Assembly (NCBI GenBank): GCA_039989475.1
Contig: JBDXHU010000005.1
Coordinates: 248,001-312,000 of the forward strand
Length of the DNA stretch: 64,000 nt
Direction of reading: 5' to 3'
DNA from: JBDXHU01 sp039989475
GTDB taxonomy: Bacteria; Pseudomonadota; Gammaproteobacteria; Pseudomonadales; Halieaceae
Part shown: piece by piece, positions 17,275 to 26,203 of the stretch
Numbering within the stretch: the first letter of the stretch is position 1
Layout: every line of letters begins with the position of its first letter
Notes under the pieces: model-generated
What the model saw: the letters and a program-made list of their open reading frames with translations, nothing else
The model's database searches: none
What the model was told of the DNA's origin: nothing
Program-made: the position numbers and the translations under genes

Positions 17275-17940
17275 ATGACTGAAACCACCAGAGATCCGCG
17301 GACCCGCAATATTCAACTGACGGTGCTTGGCTTGTTGCTGCTGATTGGCATTGTGGTCGCTGGCTTTGTTAACAAGATCAGCCAGCCCCGCGTCATGACC
17401 CCCAGCGAGCTCAGGTTGAATGGCGCCTTTATGTTCGACACACCCCGGGCCCTGCCCGAGTTCAGCCTGGTCGACCATCAGGGCCAGCCTTTCACCGTGG
17501 AACAGCTGCGCGGGCATTGGACCCTGGTGTTTTTCGGCTTTACTCATTGTCCGGATATCTGCCCCACCACCATGGCGTTCCTGGGTGGCTTCATGGAGGC
17601 CTTGCAGGGCTTGCCCGAGGCGGACGATACCCGCGTGGTGATGGTAACGGTTGACCCGGCCCGCGACGACGCCGAACGCCTGGCCCAGTATGTACCCTAT
17701 TTCAATCCGGAATTTACCGGCGTGACCGGCGACTTTTTTGATATACACCGCTTCGCCACGGCACTGAATACACCTTTTCGTAAAGTGCCCGGCCAGGGTG
17801 AGGACTACCAGGTAGACCACAGCGCCAACCTGGTTCTGATTAATCCACGCGGCGATTACCATGGCTTTTTCACGGCACCTCTGGATCTTGCCAAACTGAA
17901 GGTCACCTACCGTTCCGTGCGTGCGGTCTGGGAGCGCTAA
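17275..17940 (+). CDS. SCO1/SenC family copper chaperone
   Basis: Delivers copper to the CuA site of subunit II. 221 residues: N-terminal membrane anchor (about 14-35) and a thioredoxin-like periplasmic domain with the copper ligands CPDIC (about 94-98, in FTHCPDICPTT) and a distal His in DHSANLVLI. The ATG lies one base after the ctaB stop; a TTG three codons earlier overlaps ctaB. polA begins two bases after this gene, so polA may be partly transcribed from the oxidase assembly operon. Confidence 0.95.
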   Translation: MTETTRDPRTRNIQLTVLGLLLLIGIVVAGFVNKISQPRVMTPSELRLNGAFMFDTPRALPEFSLVDHQGQPFTVEQLRGHWTLVFFGFTHCPDICPTTMAFLGGFMEALQGLPEADDTRVVMVTVDPARDDAERLAQYVPYFNPEFTGVTGDFFDIHRFATALNTPFRKVPGQGEDYQVDHSANLVLINPRGDYHGFFTAPLDLAKLKVTYRSVRAVWER

Positions 17941-17942
17941 CC

Positions 17943-20648
17943 ATGTCGGCCCCACTAATACTCGTTGACGGTTCTTCCTATATCTATCGTGCGTATCATG
18001 CGCTGCCACCATTGACTACCTCCACCGGTCTCGCCACCGGTGCAGTCAAGGGCGTGATCAATATGCTGCGGCGTCTGCAGAAGGACTATCCTGACTCGCC
18101 GATTGCGGTCGTGTTTGATGCCAAGGGCAAAACCTTTCGTGACGAACTCTTCGCCGAATACAAGGCCCAGCGGCCACCCATGCCAGATGACCTGCGAGAG
18201 CAGATAGAGCCGATTCACGCCATTGTCCGGGCCATGGGCCTGCCACTGTTGTGTGTGGAGGGGGTTGAGGCGGATGACGTGATCGGCACCCTGGCGGTGG
18301 AGGCGGGTGCCCAGGCGCGGCCAGTCGTCATTTCCACTGGCGACAAAGACATGGCCCAACTGGTGAACCAGCATGTCACCCTGGTCAACACCATGACCGA
18401 GACGGTGATGGACCCGCAGGGGGTGCAGGACAGGTTTGGTATTCCGCCGGAGCTGATTATCGACTTCCTGGCCCTGATGGGGGACAAGGTGGACAATATT
18501 CCCGGGGTGCCGGGTGTGGGCGAAAAAACCGCACTGGCCCTGTTGCAGGGCCTGGGCAGCCTGGAGCAGATTTATGCCCAGCTGGACAAGGTAGCCGACC
18601 TGGAATTTCGCGGCGCCAAGACCATGGGGGAGAAACTGGCAGCGCAGAAAGACAATGCTGAGTTGTCTTACCTGCTGGCAACGATCAAGACCGACGTACC
18701 GCTTGATACCGCGGTTGCCGACCTGGTCAATGCGGAACCTGACGAGGCCACCCTGCTTGAGTGGTTCAAGCAGCTCGAATTTAACAGCTGGATTGATGAA
18801 TTGCAGCAGGATGAGGAAGTGGCGGTAGCGGCGGCGATAGCCGGCGACTACGAAACCATCACCGATGCGGCGACCTTCAATGCCTGGCTGGAGCAGTTGC
18901 AAAGCGCCGAGCTGTTTGCCTTCGACACGGAGACCACCAGCCTCGATTATATGCAGGCGCAGGTGGTGGGCGTGTCCTTCGCTGTCGAGGCAGGCAAGGC
19001 GGCCTATGTCCCCTTTGGCCACGACTATCTTGGCGCACCCGAGCAGCTAGAGCGGGACTGGGTGCTGGGTCAGCTGAAGCCACTGTTGGAGGACCCGCAG
19101 CAAGCCAAAGTGGGACAGAACCTTAAGTATGACGCCAATGTGCTCGCCAATCACGGCATCACCCTGCGCGGTATTCATTTTGACACCATGCTGGAGTCCT
19201 ATGTGCTGGACTCCACCGGCAGTCGTCACGACATGGACAGCCTGGCCCTGAAATACCTGGGCCACAGCACCATTCATTTCGAGGATATAGCGGGCAAGGG
19301 AGCGAAACAGCTGACCTTCAACCAGATCAAGCTGGAGGAGGCCGGACCCTACGCTGCCGAAGATGCCGATGTCACCCTGCGCTTGCACGCGGCACTGTGG
19401 CCGGGGCTGGCGCAGGAAGACAAGCTGCGCTCGGTGTTTGAAGAGATTGAAATTCCATTGGTGCCAATCCTGTCCCGTATAGAGCGCCACGGCGCGCTGC
19501 TGGACCGGGCCATGTTGGAGCAGCAGAGCGGCGAGTTGTCAGTCAGGCTACACGAGCTGGAACGTGAGGCTCATACCATGGCCGGCAGCGAGTTCAACCT
19601 GGGCTCACCCAAGCAATTGGGCCAGATCCTGTTCGAACAGCTGGAATTGCCGGTAATCAAAAAGACACCCAAGGGCGCGCCCTCCACTGCGGAGGAGGTG
19701 TTGATCGAGCTGGCCATGGATTACCCCCTGCCCCAGGTCATTCTTGAACACCGCAGCCTCAGTAAGCTCAAATCTACCTACACCGACAAATTACCGGAGA
19801 TGATCAACCCAGTTACCGGGCGCGTGCATACGTCCTATCACCAGGCGGTTACCGCCACCGGGCGGCTTTCCTCCTCTGACCCCAACCTGCAGAATATTCC
19901 CATTCGCACCGCCGAAGGGCGTCGCATCCGGCAAGCTTTCATCGCCCCGCCCGGCTACCGTTTACTGGCCGCCGATTACTCCCAGATTGAATTGCGCATA
20001 ATGGCGCACCTGTCCGGTGATGCCGGATTGTTGCAGGCCTTCCGCGATGGCCTGGATGTGCACCGCGCGACAGCCGCCGAGGTGTTCGGGGAGGGGCTTG
20101 AGAGTGTATCTGATGAGCAGCGACGCAAAGCCAAGGCCATTAACTTCGGCCTGATCTATGGCATGTCAGCCTTTGGCCTGGCGCGGCAGCTGCACCTTGG
20201 CCGGCACGAGGCCCAGGAATATATTGAACTCTACTTTGAGCGCTATCCCGGGGTGCAGGCCTATATGGATGATACCCGGGCGCGGGCCCATGAACAGGGT
20301 TATGTGGAAACCCTGTTTGGACGGCGGCTGTACCTGCCGGAAATCAATGCACGCAACAAAATGCGGGTGCAGGCGGCGGAGCGTACAGCCATCAATGCAC
20401 CCATGCAGGGAACTGCTGCCGATATTATCAAGCGCGCCATGTTGCGGGTCGATCAGTGGCTGGCGGAGAGTGGGGCGGACGCGCGTATGGTCATGCAAGT
20501 ACACGACGAGCTGGTGCTGGAGGTGGCGGAGTCGGAGCTGGACGCTGTGCGCGAGCGGGTCTGTGAAGAAATGTCGGCGGCGGCGGAGCTGGCGGTGCCG
20601 CTACTGGTTGAAGCCGGAGATGGCATTAACTGGGACCAGGCGCACTAA
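17943..20648 (+). CDS. polA: DNA polymerase I
   Basis: Repair and Okazaki-fragment processing polymerase, 901 residues. Three domains are intact. The 5'-3' exonuclease (about 1-290) has the VEADDVIGTLA and GVGEKTALALL motifs. The proofreading 3'-5' exonuclease (about 300-495) has FDTETTSLD, NLKYDANVL and YAAEDADVT, so its acidic residues are present. The polymerase domain has DYSQIELR (motif A), RRKAKAINFGLIYG (motif B) and QVHDELVLE (motif C). It is convergent with engB, ten bases apart. Confidence 0.98.
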   Translation: MSAPLILVDGSSYIYRAYHALPPLTTSTGLATGAVKGVINMLRRLQKDYPDSPIAVVFDAKGKTFRDELFAEYKAQRPPMPDDLREQIEPIHAIVRAMGLPLLCVEGVEADDVIGTLAVEAGAQARPVVISTGDKDMAQLVNQHVTLVNTMTETVMDPQGVQDRFGIPPELIIDFLALMGDKVDNIPGVPGVGEKTALALLQGLGSLEQIYAQLDKVADLEFRGAKTMGEKLAAQKDNAELSYLLATIKTDVPLDTAVADLVNAEPDEATLLEWFKQLEFNSWIDELQQDEEVAVAAAIAGDYETITDAATFNAWLEQLQSAELFAFDTETTSLDYMQAQVVGVSFAVEAGKAAYVPFGHDYLGAPEQLERDWVLGQLKPLLEDPQQAKVGQNLKYDANVLANHGITLRGIHFDTMLESYVLDSTGSRHDMDSLALKYLGHSTIHFEDIAGKGAKQLTFNQIKLEEAGPYAAEDADVTLRLHAALWPGLAQEDKLRSVFEEIEIPLVPILSRIERHGALLDRAMLEQQSGELSVRLHELEREAHTMAGSEFNLGSPKQLGQILFEQLELPVIKKTPKGAPSTAEEVLIELAMDYPLPQVILEHRSLSKLKSTYTDKLPEMINPVTGRVHTSYHQAVTATGRLSSSDPNLQNIPIRTAEGRRIRQAFIAPPGYRLLAADYSQIELRIMAHLSGDAGLLQAFRDGLDVHRATAAEVFGEGLESVSDEQRRKAKAINFGLIYGMSAFGLARQLHLGRHEAQEYIELYFERYPGVQAYMDDTRARAHEQGYVETLFGRRLYLPEINARNKMRVQAAERTAINAPMQGTAADIIKRAMLRVDQWLAESGADARMVMQVHDELVLEVAESELDAVRERVCEEMSAAAELAVPLLVEAGDGINWDQAH

Positions 20649-20658
20649 TCGGGCAAGA

Positions 20659-21312
20659 TCAGCCTTCCTCTGCCTGCTCTTCTTCTTCCAGTACCGAGGT
20701 ATCGGTTAGCCAGTGGTCCAACACCGCGCACAGCTCCTTGAGGCCAGTGTGCTTCAGCGCCGAGAATAACTGTACCGAGACCAGCTCTGATTGCTTGGCC
20801 ACTGCGGCCTGGACTTTAAGCAGGCTGCTCTTGGCGGGCCCTTTCTTCAGCTTGTCGGCCTTGGTCATCAGCACATGTACCGGCATTTCCGCAGCGACCG
20901 CCCAATCCAGCATCATGCGATCATAGTCCTGCAGGGGGTGGCGCACATCCATGAGTAGTATCAAGCCGCGCAGGGAGCGGCGCTGCTGCAGGTATTGCTC
21001 AATTTGCCGGGTCCATTCCAGCTTGACTCGCTCCGGCACCTTGGCAAAACCGTAACCGGGCAGGTCGACCAGTCGCTGGCTCTCGCCAAGGCTGAAAAAA
21101 TTCAGTAACTGGGTGCGGCCAGGCGTTTTCGAGGTTCGTGCCAGCTTGCGGTTCCCGGTCAGGCTGTTGATGGCGCTGGATTTGCCGGCATTGGAGCGGC
21201 CGGCGAAGGCCACCTCCCAGCCCTCGTCAGGCGGGCATTGCTGGAGTTTGCTGGCACTGGTGAGAAAGCTGGCGGAACGGTAATTTGGGCGCTGTACAGC
21301 GACTTCGGACAT
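20659..21312 (-). CDS. engB: Ribosome-assembly GTP-binding protein EngB (YihA/YsxC)
   Basis: Small GTPase needed for 50S subunit assembly. About 217 residues with G1 GRSNAGKSS, G2 TSKTPGRTQL, G3 DLPGYGFAKVP and G4 TKAD in the standard order. The tail after G5 is acidic (EEEEQAEE). The start is uncertain: two ATGs lie three codons apart (21321 and 21312), neither with a clear ribosome site, and I took the second. A much longer frame upstream (to 21507) covers the divergent promoter and is rejected. engB diverges from the cytochrome c5 gene. Confidence 0.93.
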   Translation of the reverse strand: MSEVAVQRPNYRSASFLTSASKLQQCPPDEGWEVAFAGRSNAGKSSAINSLTGNRKLARTSKTPGRTQLLNFFSLGESQRLVDLPGYGFAKVPERVKLEWTRQIEQYLQQRRSLRGLILLMDVRHPLQDYDRMMLDWAVAAEMPVHVLMTKADKLKKGPAKSSLLKVQAAVAKQSELVSVQLFSALKHTGLKELCAVLDHWLTDTSVLEEEEQAEEG

Positions 21313-21348
21313 CGGTGGCATCGACTTTTTTGCATCGGGGTTGTCGTA

Positions 21349-21354
21349 TATAAT
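21349..21354 (+). promoter_or_regulatory. Putative -10 box for the cytochrome c5 gene
   Basis: TATAAT in the engB/cytochrome divergent region, about 77 bases before the cytochrome start. A T-rich stretch at 21326-21331 lies 17 bases upstream but matches the -35 consensus poorly. Confidence 0.4.
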
Positions 21355-21430
21355 GCCACAGCTTTTGAAAATCCGATCAAACACCCGCGTCGGAGCTATT
21401 CCCAGGCGCAGACTAAAGGATGAAACCACT

Positions 21431-21748
21431 ATGAATACTATGAAACCTGGTGCGCTTAAGTTGGCGCTGATGATCACGCTGGCGCTGGGATTGAACAGTG
21501 CCGCCAACGCCGATGACGTGGCGGCGCGCTACGGCAAGACCTGTGCCGTCTGTCATGCCTCTGGCGCGGCCGGTGCACCCAAGACGGGTGATGCTGCGGC
21601 CTGGAAGCCTCGCATGGACAAGGGCATGGATACGATGGTGAAATCTGTGGAAAATGGCCTCAACGCAATGCCGCCCAAGGGTATGTGTTTTGACTGCAGT
21701 GCTGATGAATACAAGGCGCTGATCAACTATATGGCCACGGCCAAATAG
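21431..21748 (+). CDS. Periplasmic cytochrome c5
   Basis: Small monoheme electron carrier. 105 residues: signal peptide (about 1-24, ending ANA), heme motif CAVCH near 35-39, and the c5-type C-terminal region MPPKGMCFDCSADEYKALINYM with an axial Met and an extra Cys pair (CFDC). I chose the ATG at MNTMKPGA, with AAGGA about ten bases before it. It lies 35 bases upstream of cytochrome c4; both are plausible donors to the cytochrome oxidase 10 kb away. Confidence 0.93.
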   Translation: MNTMKPGALKLALMITLALGLNSAANADDVAARYGKTCAVCHASGAAGAPKTGDAAAWKPRMDKGMDTMVKSVENGLNAMPPKGMCFDCSADEYKALINYMATAK

Positions 21749-21783
21749 CACGGCCTCGACCCCCTCAATACTCTGGAAATTCG

Positions 21784-22416
21784 ATGAAAAAATTACTTAT
21801 TGGCCTGAGCCTGTTGCTGGGCCTTAGCGCCCATGCGTTGGCCGGCGACGCCGTTGCCGGTAAAGATAAATCCCTCATGTGCTCCGCCTGTCATGGCGCC
21901 GATGGCAATAGTATGGTGCCCAGCTTTCCCAAGCTGGCGGGCCAGAACCAGCGCTATCTGATCAAGCAGATGAATGACATCAAGAACGGCGCGCGGCCGG
22001 TGCCGACCATGGTTGGTCAGCTGGATGCCATGAGTGAGGCTGATATCGCTGATATTGCCGCCTTTTATGCCAGCCAGAACGCCAGCGGTGGCCAGGCCGA
22101 TCCCGCCACTGTTGCCCTGGGCGCTGGGGTGTATCGCGCCGGTGTTAGCGCCAGCGGTGTCGCCGCCTGTGCGGCCTGTCACGGCGCGCGTGGCGGTGGT
22201 AATGCACCGGCGGGCTTCCCTGCGTTGGCGGGGCAACATCCTGAGTACATCGCTGATCAATTGCGCAGGTTTCGTACCGGGGCTGAGAACACGCTGGCGG
22301 AAAACCCCGCCGGCCGTACCAATGATGGCGACGCGCGCATGATGCGCGACGTGGCCTATCGCCTGACTGACAATGAGATTGCGGCGCTGTCCAATTTCAT
22401 CGCCGGTCTGCACTAG
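21784..22416 (+). CDS. Periplasmic diheme cytochrome c4
   Basis: Two-domain diheme cytochrome moving electrons from bc1 to terminal oxidases. 210 residues with a signal peptide (about 1-20, ending ALA) and two homologous cytochrome c domains. Their heme motifs are CSACH (about 33-37) and CAACH (about 126-130), each followed by a FPKLAGQ or FPALAGQ segment and a distal Met region. The dsbA gene follows 28 bases later, an arrangement common in gammaproteobacteria (cytochrome c4 - dsbA). Confidence 0.95.
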   Translation: MKKLLIGLSLLLGLSAHALAGDAVAGKDKSLMCSACHGADGNSMVPSFPKLAGQNQRYLIKQMNDIKNGARPVPTMVGQLDAMSEADIADIAAFYASQNASGGQADPATVALGAGVYRAGVSASGVAACAACHGARGGGNAPAGFPALAGQHPEYIADQLRRFRTGAENTLAENPAGRTNDGDARMMRDVAYRLTDNEIAALSNFIAGLH

Positions 22417-22444
22417 ACCAGGACATAAGAGGGAGAACGACGAG

Positions 22445-23095
22445 GTGAAAGTACTCGCTAATGGATTGCTGACTGGCCTGGCACTGCTGTTTTTATTGCC
22501 GCTGGGCGCCTGTGCACAGGACGATAAAGTGTTTGTGGCTGGCACGGATTACGATGTTATTGCGCCGGCAATGCGCGCGCGCAGTGACAATAAAATCGAG
22601 GTGGTCGAATTCTTTGCCTATAGCTGTGGGCACTGTTACAACTTCGAACCACTGCTGGATAAGTGGAAAGAGGATCTGGCTGAGGATGTGGTAGTAACGG
22701 GTTCACCCGTGGTCTGGAGCGCACCCATGGAGCCCCATGCCAGGGCTTTTTATACCGCCCAGGCACTAGGCGTGATGGATCGCTTGCACGGCGCCCTGTT
22801 TGCCGCCATGCATGTCGACAATAAACGTCTGGCCAATGAAGCTGAAGTACGCGCTGTATTTGTTGCCAATGGCGTCAGCGCGGAAGCGTTTGACAAGGCC
22901 TACAATTCCTTTGGTGTCGGCAGCCAGGTACGCCAGGCGGTGTCCCGGGCCAAGGGTGCCCGCGTGACCGGCACACCGGAAATGATGGTGGCCGGCAAAT
23001 ATCGCGTGACCACGCGCAAGGCCGGCAGCCAGTCCGGTATGATCAAGATCGCCGACTTTCTCATCGCCAAAGAGCGTGCGGCAGCCGCAGAGTAA
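22445..23095 (+). CDS. dsbA: Thiol:disulfide interchange protein DsbA
   Basis: Periplasmic oxidase that introduces disulfide bonds into exported proteins. 216 residues with an export signal (about 1-24), catalytic CGHC (61-64) in FFAYSCGHCYNFEP, and the cis-proline loop GTPEMMV. I chose the GTG start, giving a clean signal peptide; a frame 24 codons longer overlaps cytochrome c4. The signal ends LPLGAC, which could read as a lipobox, so a lipid-anchored form is possible; cleavage after ACA is the alternative. Confidence 0.94.
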   Translation: MKVLANGLLTGLALLFLLPLGACAQDDKVFVAGTDYDVIAPAMRARSDNKIEVVEFFAYSCGHCYNFEPLLDKWKEDLAEDVVVTGSPVVWSAPMEPHARAFYTAQALGVMDRLHGALFAAMHVDNKRLANEAEVRAVFVANGVSAEAFDKAYNSFGVGSQVRQAVSRAKGARVTGTPEMMVAGKYRVTTRKAGSQSGMIKIADFLIAKERAAAAE

Positions 23096-23098
23096 GCA

Positions 23099-23716
23099 CT
23101 ACATGCCGCTGCTATAGGTTTCCAGGGAAGCCGCGCCGCTGGCGCGGACCCCTCCCAGGGCCAGTGCATATTCCTTTAACAAGTTCAGGCAGTAGCCCAG
23201 CCGCGCTTCAAAGTACTCCTGGGCGCTGTCCTTGTTGTCTTCCGGGTTTTCATTAAATACGGTATCGACGTAGCGGATGATCAGGTGCTCGGGGATAAAA
23301 CAGATGCGGTTATTTTTGTAACTGCTCATGCGCAGCTCCGCTACCGGGAAGGAACCGCCATCGGCCACCGACACGGTTACGATCAGGGCTGGTTTGTGGG
23401 CCAGCTCACCCCCCCCTGTCCAGATCAGGAAGAAGTTCTTTAATCCCGACGGCACCATGCCGTGCCATTCCGGCGCGATGATGACAAAGCCGTCGCAACT
23501 GGCCAACTCCTCCCCTATCGGTGCCATCAAGGCCTGCCATTTGGGGTCTCCTTCCCAGATGGCTTCTTCCCACAGTGGCAGCGGGTTGCCCGCCAGACTG
23601 AAGAAATACGTCTCATCACACAGCTGTTGCTCGCGTAGGCTCTTGTCGATATAGCGCGCGACCTTCTCGCTCTGGGATTGCAGCCGATGGCTGCCACAGA
23701 TAATGCCGAGTTTCAT
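23099..23716 (-). CDS. NADPH-dependent FMN reductase-like flavoprotein
   Basis: 205 residues, flavodoxin-like fold of the NADPH-dependent FMN reductase family: an MKLGIICGSHRLQSQSEKVA phosphate-binding start, then IIAPEWHGMVPSGLKNFFL. The likely activity is quinone or FMN reduction in the cytoplasm; the substrate is not readable. I chose the ATG at MKLGIICGS; a longer frame runs into the cysteine synthase gene. It is 19 bases downstream of that gene on the same strand, and convergent with dsbA (3-base gap). Confidence 0.88.
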   Translation of the reverse strand: MKLGIICGSHRLQSQSEKVARYIDKSLREQQLCDETYFFSLAGNPLPLWEEAIWEGDPKWQALMAPIGEELASCDGFVIIAPEWHGMVPSGLKNFFLIWTGGGELAHKPALIVTVSVADGGSFPVAELRMSSYKNNRICFIPEHLIIRYVDTVFNENPEDNKDSAQEYFEARLGYCLNLLKEYALALGGVRASGAASLETYSSGM

Positions 23717-23735
23717 GGGAAATCCTTGGGTATTG

Positions 23736-24737
23736 TCAGTAGCTGAGCCAATCCGGGGCCGGCAGGCCACGGGCTTGCAGGAAAGACGGGTTGAACAGTT
23801 TGCTCTGGTAGCGATTGCCGTAATCGCAAAGAATGGTGACCACCGTATGGCCCGGCCCCAGCGATTCGGCCAGGCGCACGGCGCCCGCAATGTTAATGCC
23901 GGCGGAACCGCCCAGGCACAGACCCTCGTGTTTGAGCATGTTGAAAATCCACGGCAGGGCTTCTTCATCACTGATCTGGAATGCGCAGTCAATTTTAGCC
24001 TGTGCCAGATTATCGGTTATGTGGTTGATACCGATGCCTTCCATGATGGAGCTGCCTTCGCTTTTCATCTCGCCGTGGGTGAAGTAATCGTATAGTGAGG
24101 CGCCCATGGGGTCGGCCACACCAATCTGGATATCCGGGTTTTTCTCCTTCAGTGCATTGGACACGCCGGCCAGGGTGCCGCCGGTGCCGACCGCGCAGAT
24201 GAACCCGTCTACCTTGCCGTCGCACTGGTTCCAGATCTCGGTGCCGGTGGTGCTGGCATGAAACTGCATGTTGGCCAGGTTGTCGAACTGGCGCGCCCAC
24301 AGCGCGCCCTTGCTCTCTTTCGCTTGCAGCTTCTCCGCCAGGCGGCGCGCGCTGTGAATATAGTGATTTTCGTCGCTATAGGAGGTCGCAGCCACCAGGT
24401 GCAGATCGGCCCCGAGCAATTCCAGGGTCTCGATCTTCTCCTTGCTTTGGCTAACTGGCATGACCACCACGCTGCGATAGCCCAGGGCATTGGCCAGCAA
24501 GGTCAGGCCGATACCCGTATTACCGGCTGTGCCCTCAACAATGACGCCGCCGGGCTCCAGCAAGCCGCGGGCCTCCGCGTCGCGGATGATACCGAGCGCG
24601 GTGCGGTCTTTGACGGAGCCGCCGGGATTGAGAAACTCCGCCTTGCCAAAAATCTGGCAACCGGTGCGCTCCGAGGCCTCCCGCAGGTAGAGCAGGGGCG
24701 TATTGCCAATTAACTGGGTTACATCGCTTGCGGACAT
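23736..24737 (-). CDS. Cysteine synthase A-type PLP enzyme
   Basis: Makes cysteine from O-acetylserine and sulfide, or a related beta-replacement. 333 residues, fold type II PLP enzyme. The PLP Lys is in NPGGSVKDRTALG (about 38-50), the phosphate loop is GTGGTLAGV, and the substrate loop reads EGTAGNTGIGL instead of the EPTSGNTG of E. coli CysK. That variant is common in proteins labelled cysteine synthase A, but a cystathionine-synthase-like role cannot be excluded. Upstream lies the 24788-24984 tandem repeat array. Confidence 0.88.
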   Translation of the reverse strand: MSASDVTQLIGNTPLLYLREASERTGCQIFGKAEFLNPGGSVKDRTALGIIRDAEARGLLEPGGVIVEGTAGNTGIGLTLLANALGYRSVVVMPVSQSKEKIETLELLGADLHLVAATSYSDENHYIHSARRLAEKLQAKESKGALWARQFDNLANMQFHASTTGTEIWNQCDGKVDGFICAVGTGGTLAGVSNALKEKNPDIQIGVADPMGASLYDYFTHGEMKSEGSSIMEGIGINHITDNLAQAKIDCAFQISDEEALPWIFNMLKHEGLCLGGSAGINIAGAVRLAESLGPGHTVVTILCDYGNRYQSKLFNPSFLQARGLPAPDWLSY

Positions 24738-24787
24738 GGTCGCGGGGTTCCGGTTCTGATCTGGGTTTAGTATGGCATATCAGGGCC

Positions 24788-24984
24788 GCTGAGGGCTCTT
24801 TACCTTGCTGGCTGAGGGCTTCCTACCTTGTGCGCTGAAGGCTCTTTACCTCGATGGCTGAAGGCTCTTCATTTGCGCTGAAGGCTCTCTACCCTGTCGG
24901 CTGAAGGCTTTTTACCTGGTTGGCTGAAGGCTCTCTATTTGGGCTGAAGGCTCTTTACCTGGTTGGCTGAAGGCTCTTAATCAG
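24788..24984 (+). repeat. Tandem repeat array of 23/20-bp units at the 3' end of the exporter gene
   Basis: Eight full head-to-tail units and a partial ninth, starting at 24788, 24811, 24834, 24857, 24877, 24900, 24923, 24943 and 24966. Six are 23 bp (consensus GCTGAAGGCTCTTTACCTggttg); two (24857, 24923) are 20 bp. Units differ at a few positions. The array supplies the last codons (KSLQPTR) and TAA stop of the minus-strand exporter gene and fills nearly all of the gap to the cysteine synthase gene. The first two units carry GCTGAGGG, as in the 13593-13657 array. Confidence 0.92.
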
Positions 24985-26163
24985 CCACCAGGCGATGCAG
25001 CTGCAGGCCAGGATGATCATTGTCATGGGCAGGGCAGAGTCTTCCAGCATCAGCCCGACCAGGACACCCGCGGCAGAAGACAGACCCATTTGCACGAAAC
25101 CGAACAGGGCGGACGCGGTGCCGGCCATGTGCGGAAACGGACGCAGGGCCGTGGCCATGGAGTGGGGCAGCACAATTCCCAGCGCCATGGCGAACAGTGC
25201 CATCGGCACAATGATGCTGGCCGGATGAAACCAGGTTTCGGCGGCGATGACCATGCACAGGCTACCGAATATGGCCAGCTTTGCGCCCAGCCACATGACC
25301 TGTACGGAATCACGCTGCAGTGCAAGCCGGGTGCTGAGTGCGCTGCCGCTGATATAACCTGCTACGGTAGTGAGGAACAGGCTGCCGAAGTATTGGGTAG
25401 GCACCTGCATCATGTCGATGAATACGAAGCTGGAGCCGGACAGGAACGTCACCATGCCGGCGTACATTGATGCACTTGCACAGGCGGTGAGGCGATAATC
25501 CCGATTGGCAATCAGGCTCAGGTAGTTGCGGCCAATCGATAGCGGATGCAGGGGTTGAACGGCGGGCAGCGACTCCGGCAGTCGCCAGCCGACACAGATT
25601 GCCAGCACCAGGGCATAAACAGCCAGCGCCACAAAAATAGAAGGCCAGGGCAAAAACTGCAGCATGAGCCCGCCCAGGCTCGGGGCCACGGCCGGCGCCA
25701 GCGCCATGATCATGGCGATGTAGGCCAGAGCCCGTGCCGCCCGCACAGGTCCATAAAAATCACGGGCCATGGCTCGGCCTAGCGTCGGACCGACGCAGGC
25801 GGCGATGCCCTGCAGGAAGCGGTAGAGGATCAATTCCTCAATGGTATCGGCACTGGCACAAGCCAGCGAGGCGGCTATATACAGTGCCAGGCCGGCCAAT
25901 AAGACCGGCCTGCGGCCATAGCGGTCTGCCAATGGTCCGCAGGCGAGGTGGAAAACGGAAAAGCCCAGCAGGAATGAACTGATGGTGAGCTGGACCCGGC
26001 TGGTATTGGTCGCCAGTGCGTCCACCATGCCAGGCATGGCTGGCAGGTACATATCAATGGTTAGCGGTCCCAGCGCCACCATGGCAGCCAGGATAATCAG
26101 CAGGCCCGGGGAGCCCTGGTCCGCTGGTTTGGAGTTACTGTCGGAGTCGCTGTGGCTGCTCAT
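24955..26163 (-). CDS. Bcr/CflA family drug-resistance MFS exporter
   Basis: 402 residues, about 12 membrane helices, proton-driven exporter of the major facilitator superfamily. The Bcr/CflA pattern is visible: MYLPAMPGMVDAL near the start, the loop-2 motif GPLADRYGRRPVLL (about 76-89), and FLQGIAACVGPTLGRAMARD. The drug is not predictable. The C-terminal KSLQPTR and stop codon derive from the tandem repeat, so the tail may have been replaced or truncated by repeat expansion. It is 40 bases downstream of the SDR gene on the same strand. Confidence 0.9.
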   Translation of the reverse strand: MSSHSDSDSNSKPADQGSPGLLIILAAMVALGPLTIDMYLPAMPGMVDALATNTSRVQLTISSFLLGFSVFHLACGPLADRYGRRPVLLAGLALYIAASLACASADTIEELILYRFLQGIAACVGPTLGRAMARDFYGPVRAARALAYIAMIMALAPAVAPSLGGLMLQFLPWPSIFVALAVYALVLAICVGWRLPESLPAVQPLHPLSIGRNYLSLIANRDYRLTACASASMYAGMVTFLSGSSFVFIDMMQVPTQYFGSLFLTTVAGYISGSALSTRLALQRDSVQVMWLGAKLAIFGSLCMVIAAETWFHPASIIVPMALFAMALGIVLPHSMATALRPFPHMAGTASALFGFVQMGLSSAAGVLVGLMLEDSALPMTMIILACSCIAWWLIKSLQPTR

Positions 26164-26203
26164 GGGGCGGCGATGCTACCACAGGCGCGGCCCTGGACGG
26201 GGT

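Noticed and set aside
17955..19022. Long open frame (355 codons) antisense to polA
   Set aside because: It lies entirely opposite the exonuclease part of polA, has no recognisable motif, and is a typical shadow frame in GC-rich coding DNA.
21313..21507. N-terminal extension of engB
   Set aside because: It would cover the promoter and start of the divergent cytochrome c5 gene, and EngB proteins begin close to the chosen ATG.
24788..24984. Possible CRISPR array
   Set aside because: Units are 20-23 bp and directly adjacent with no unique spacers, and no cas genes are nearby. It is a simple tandem repeat.
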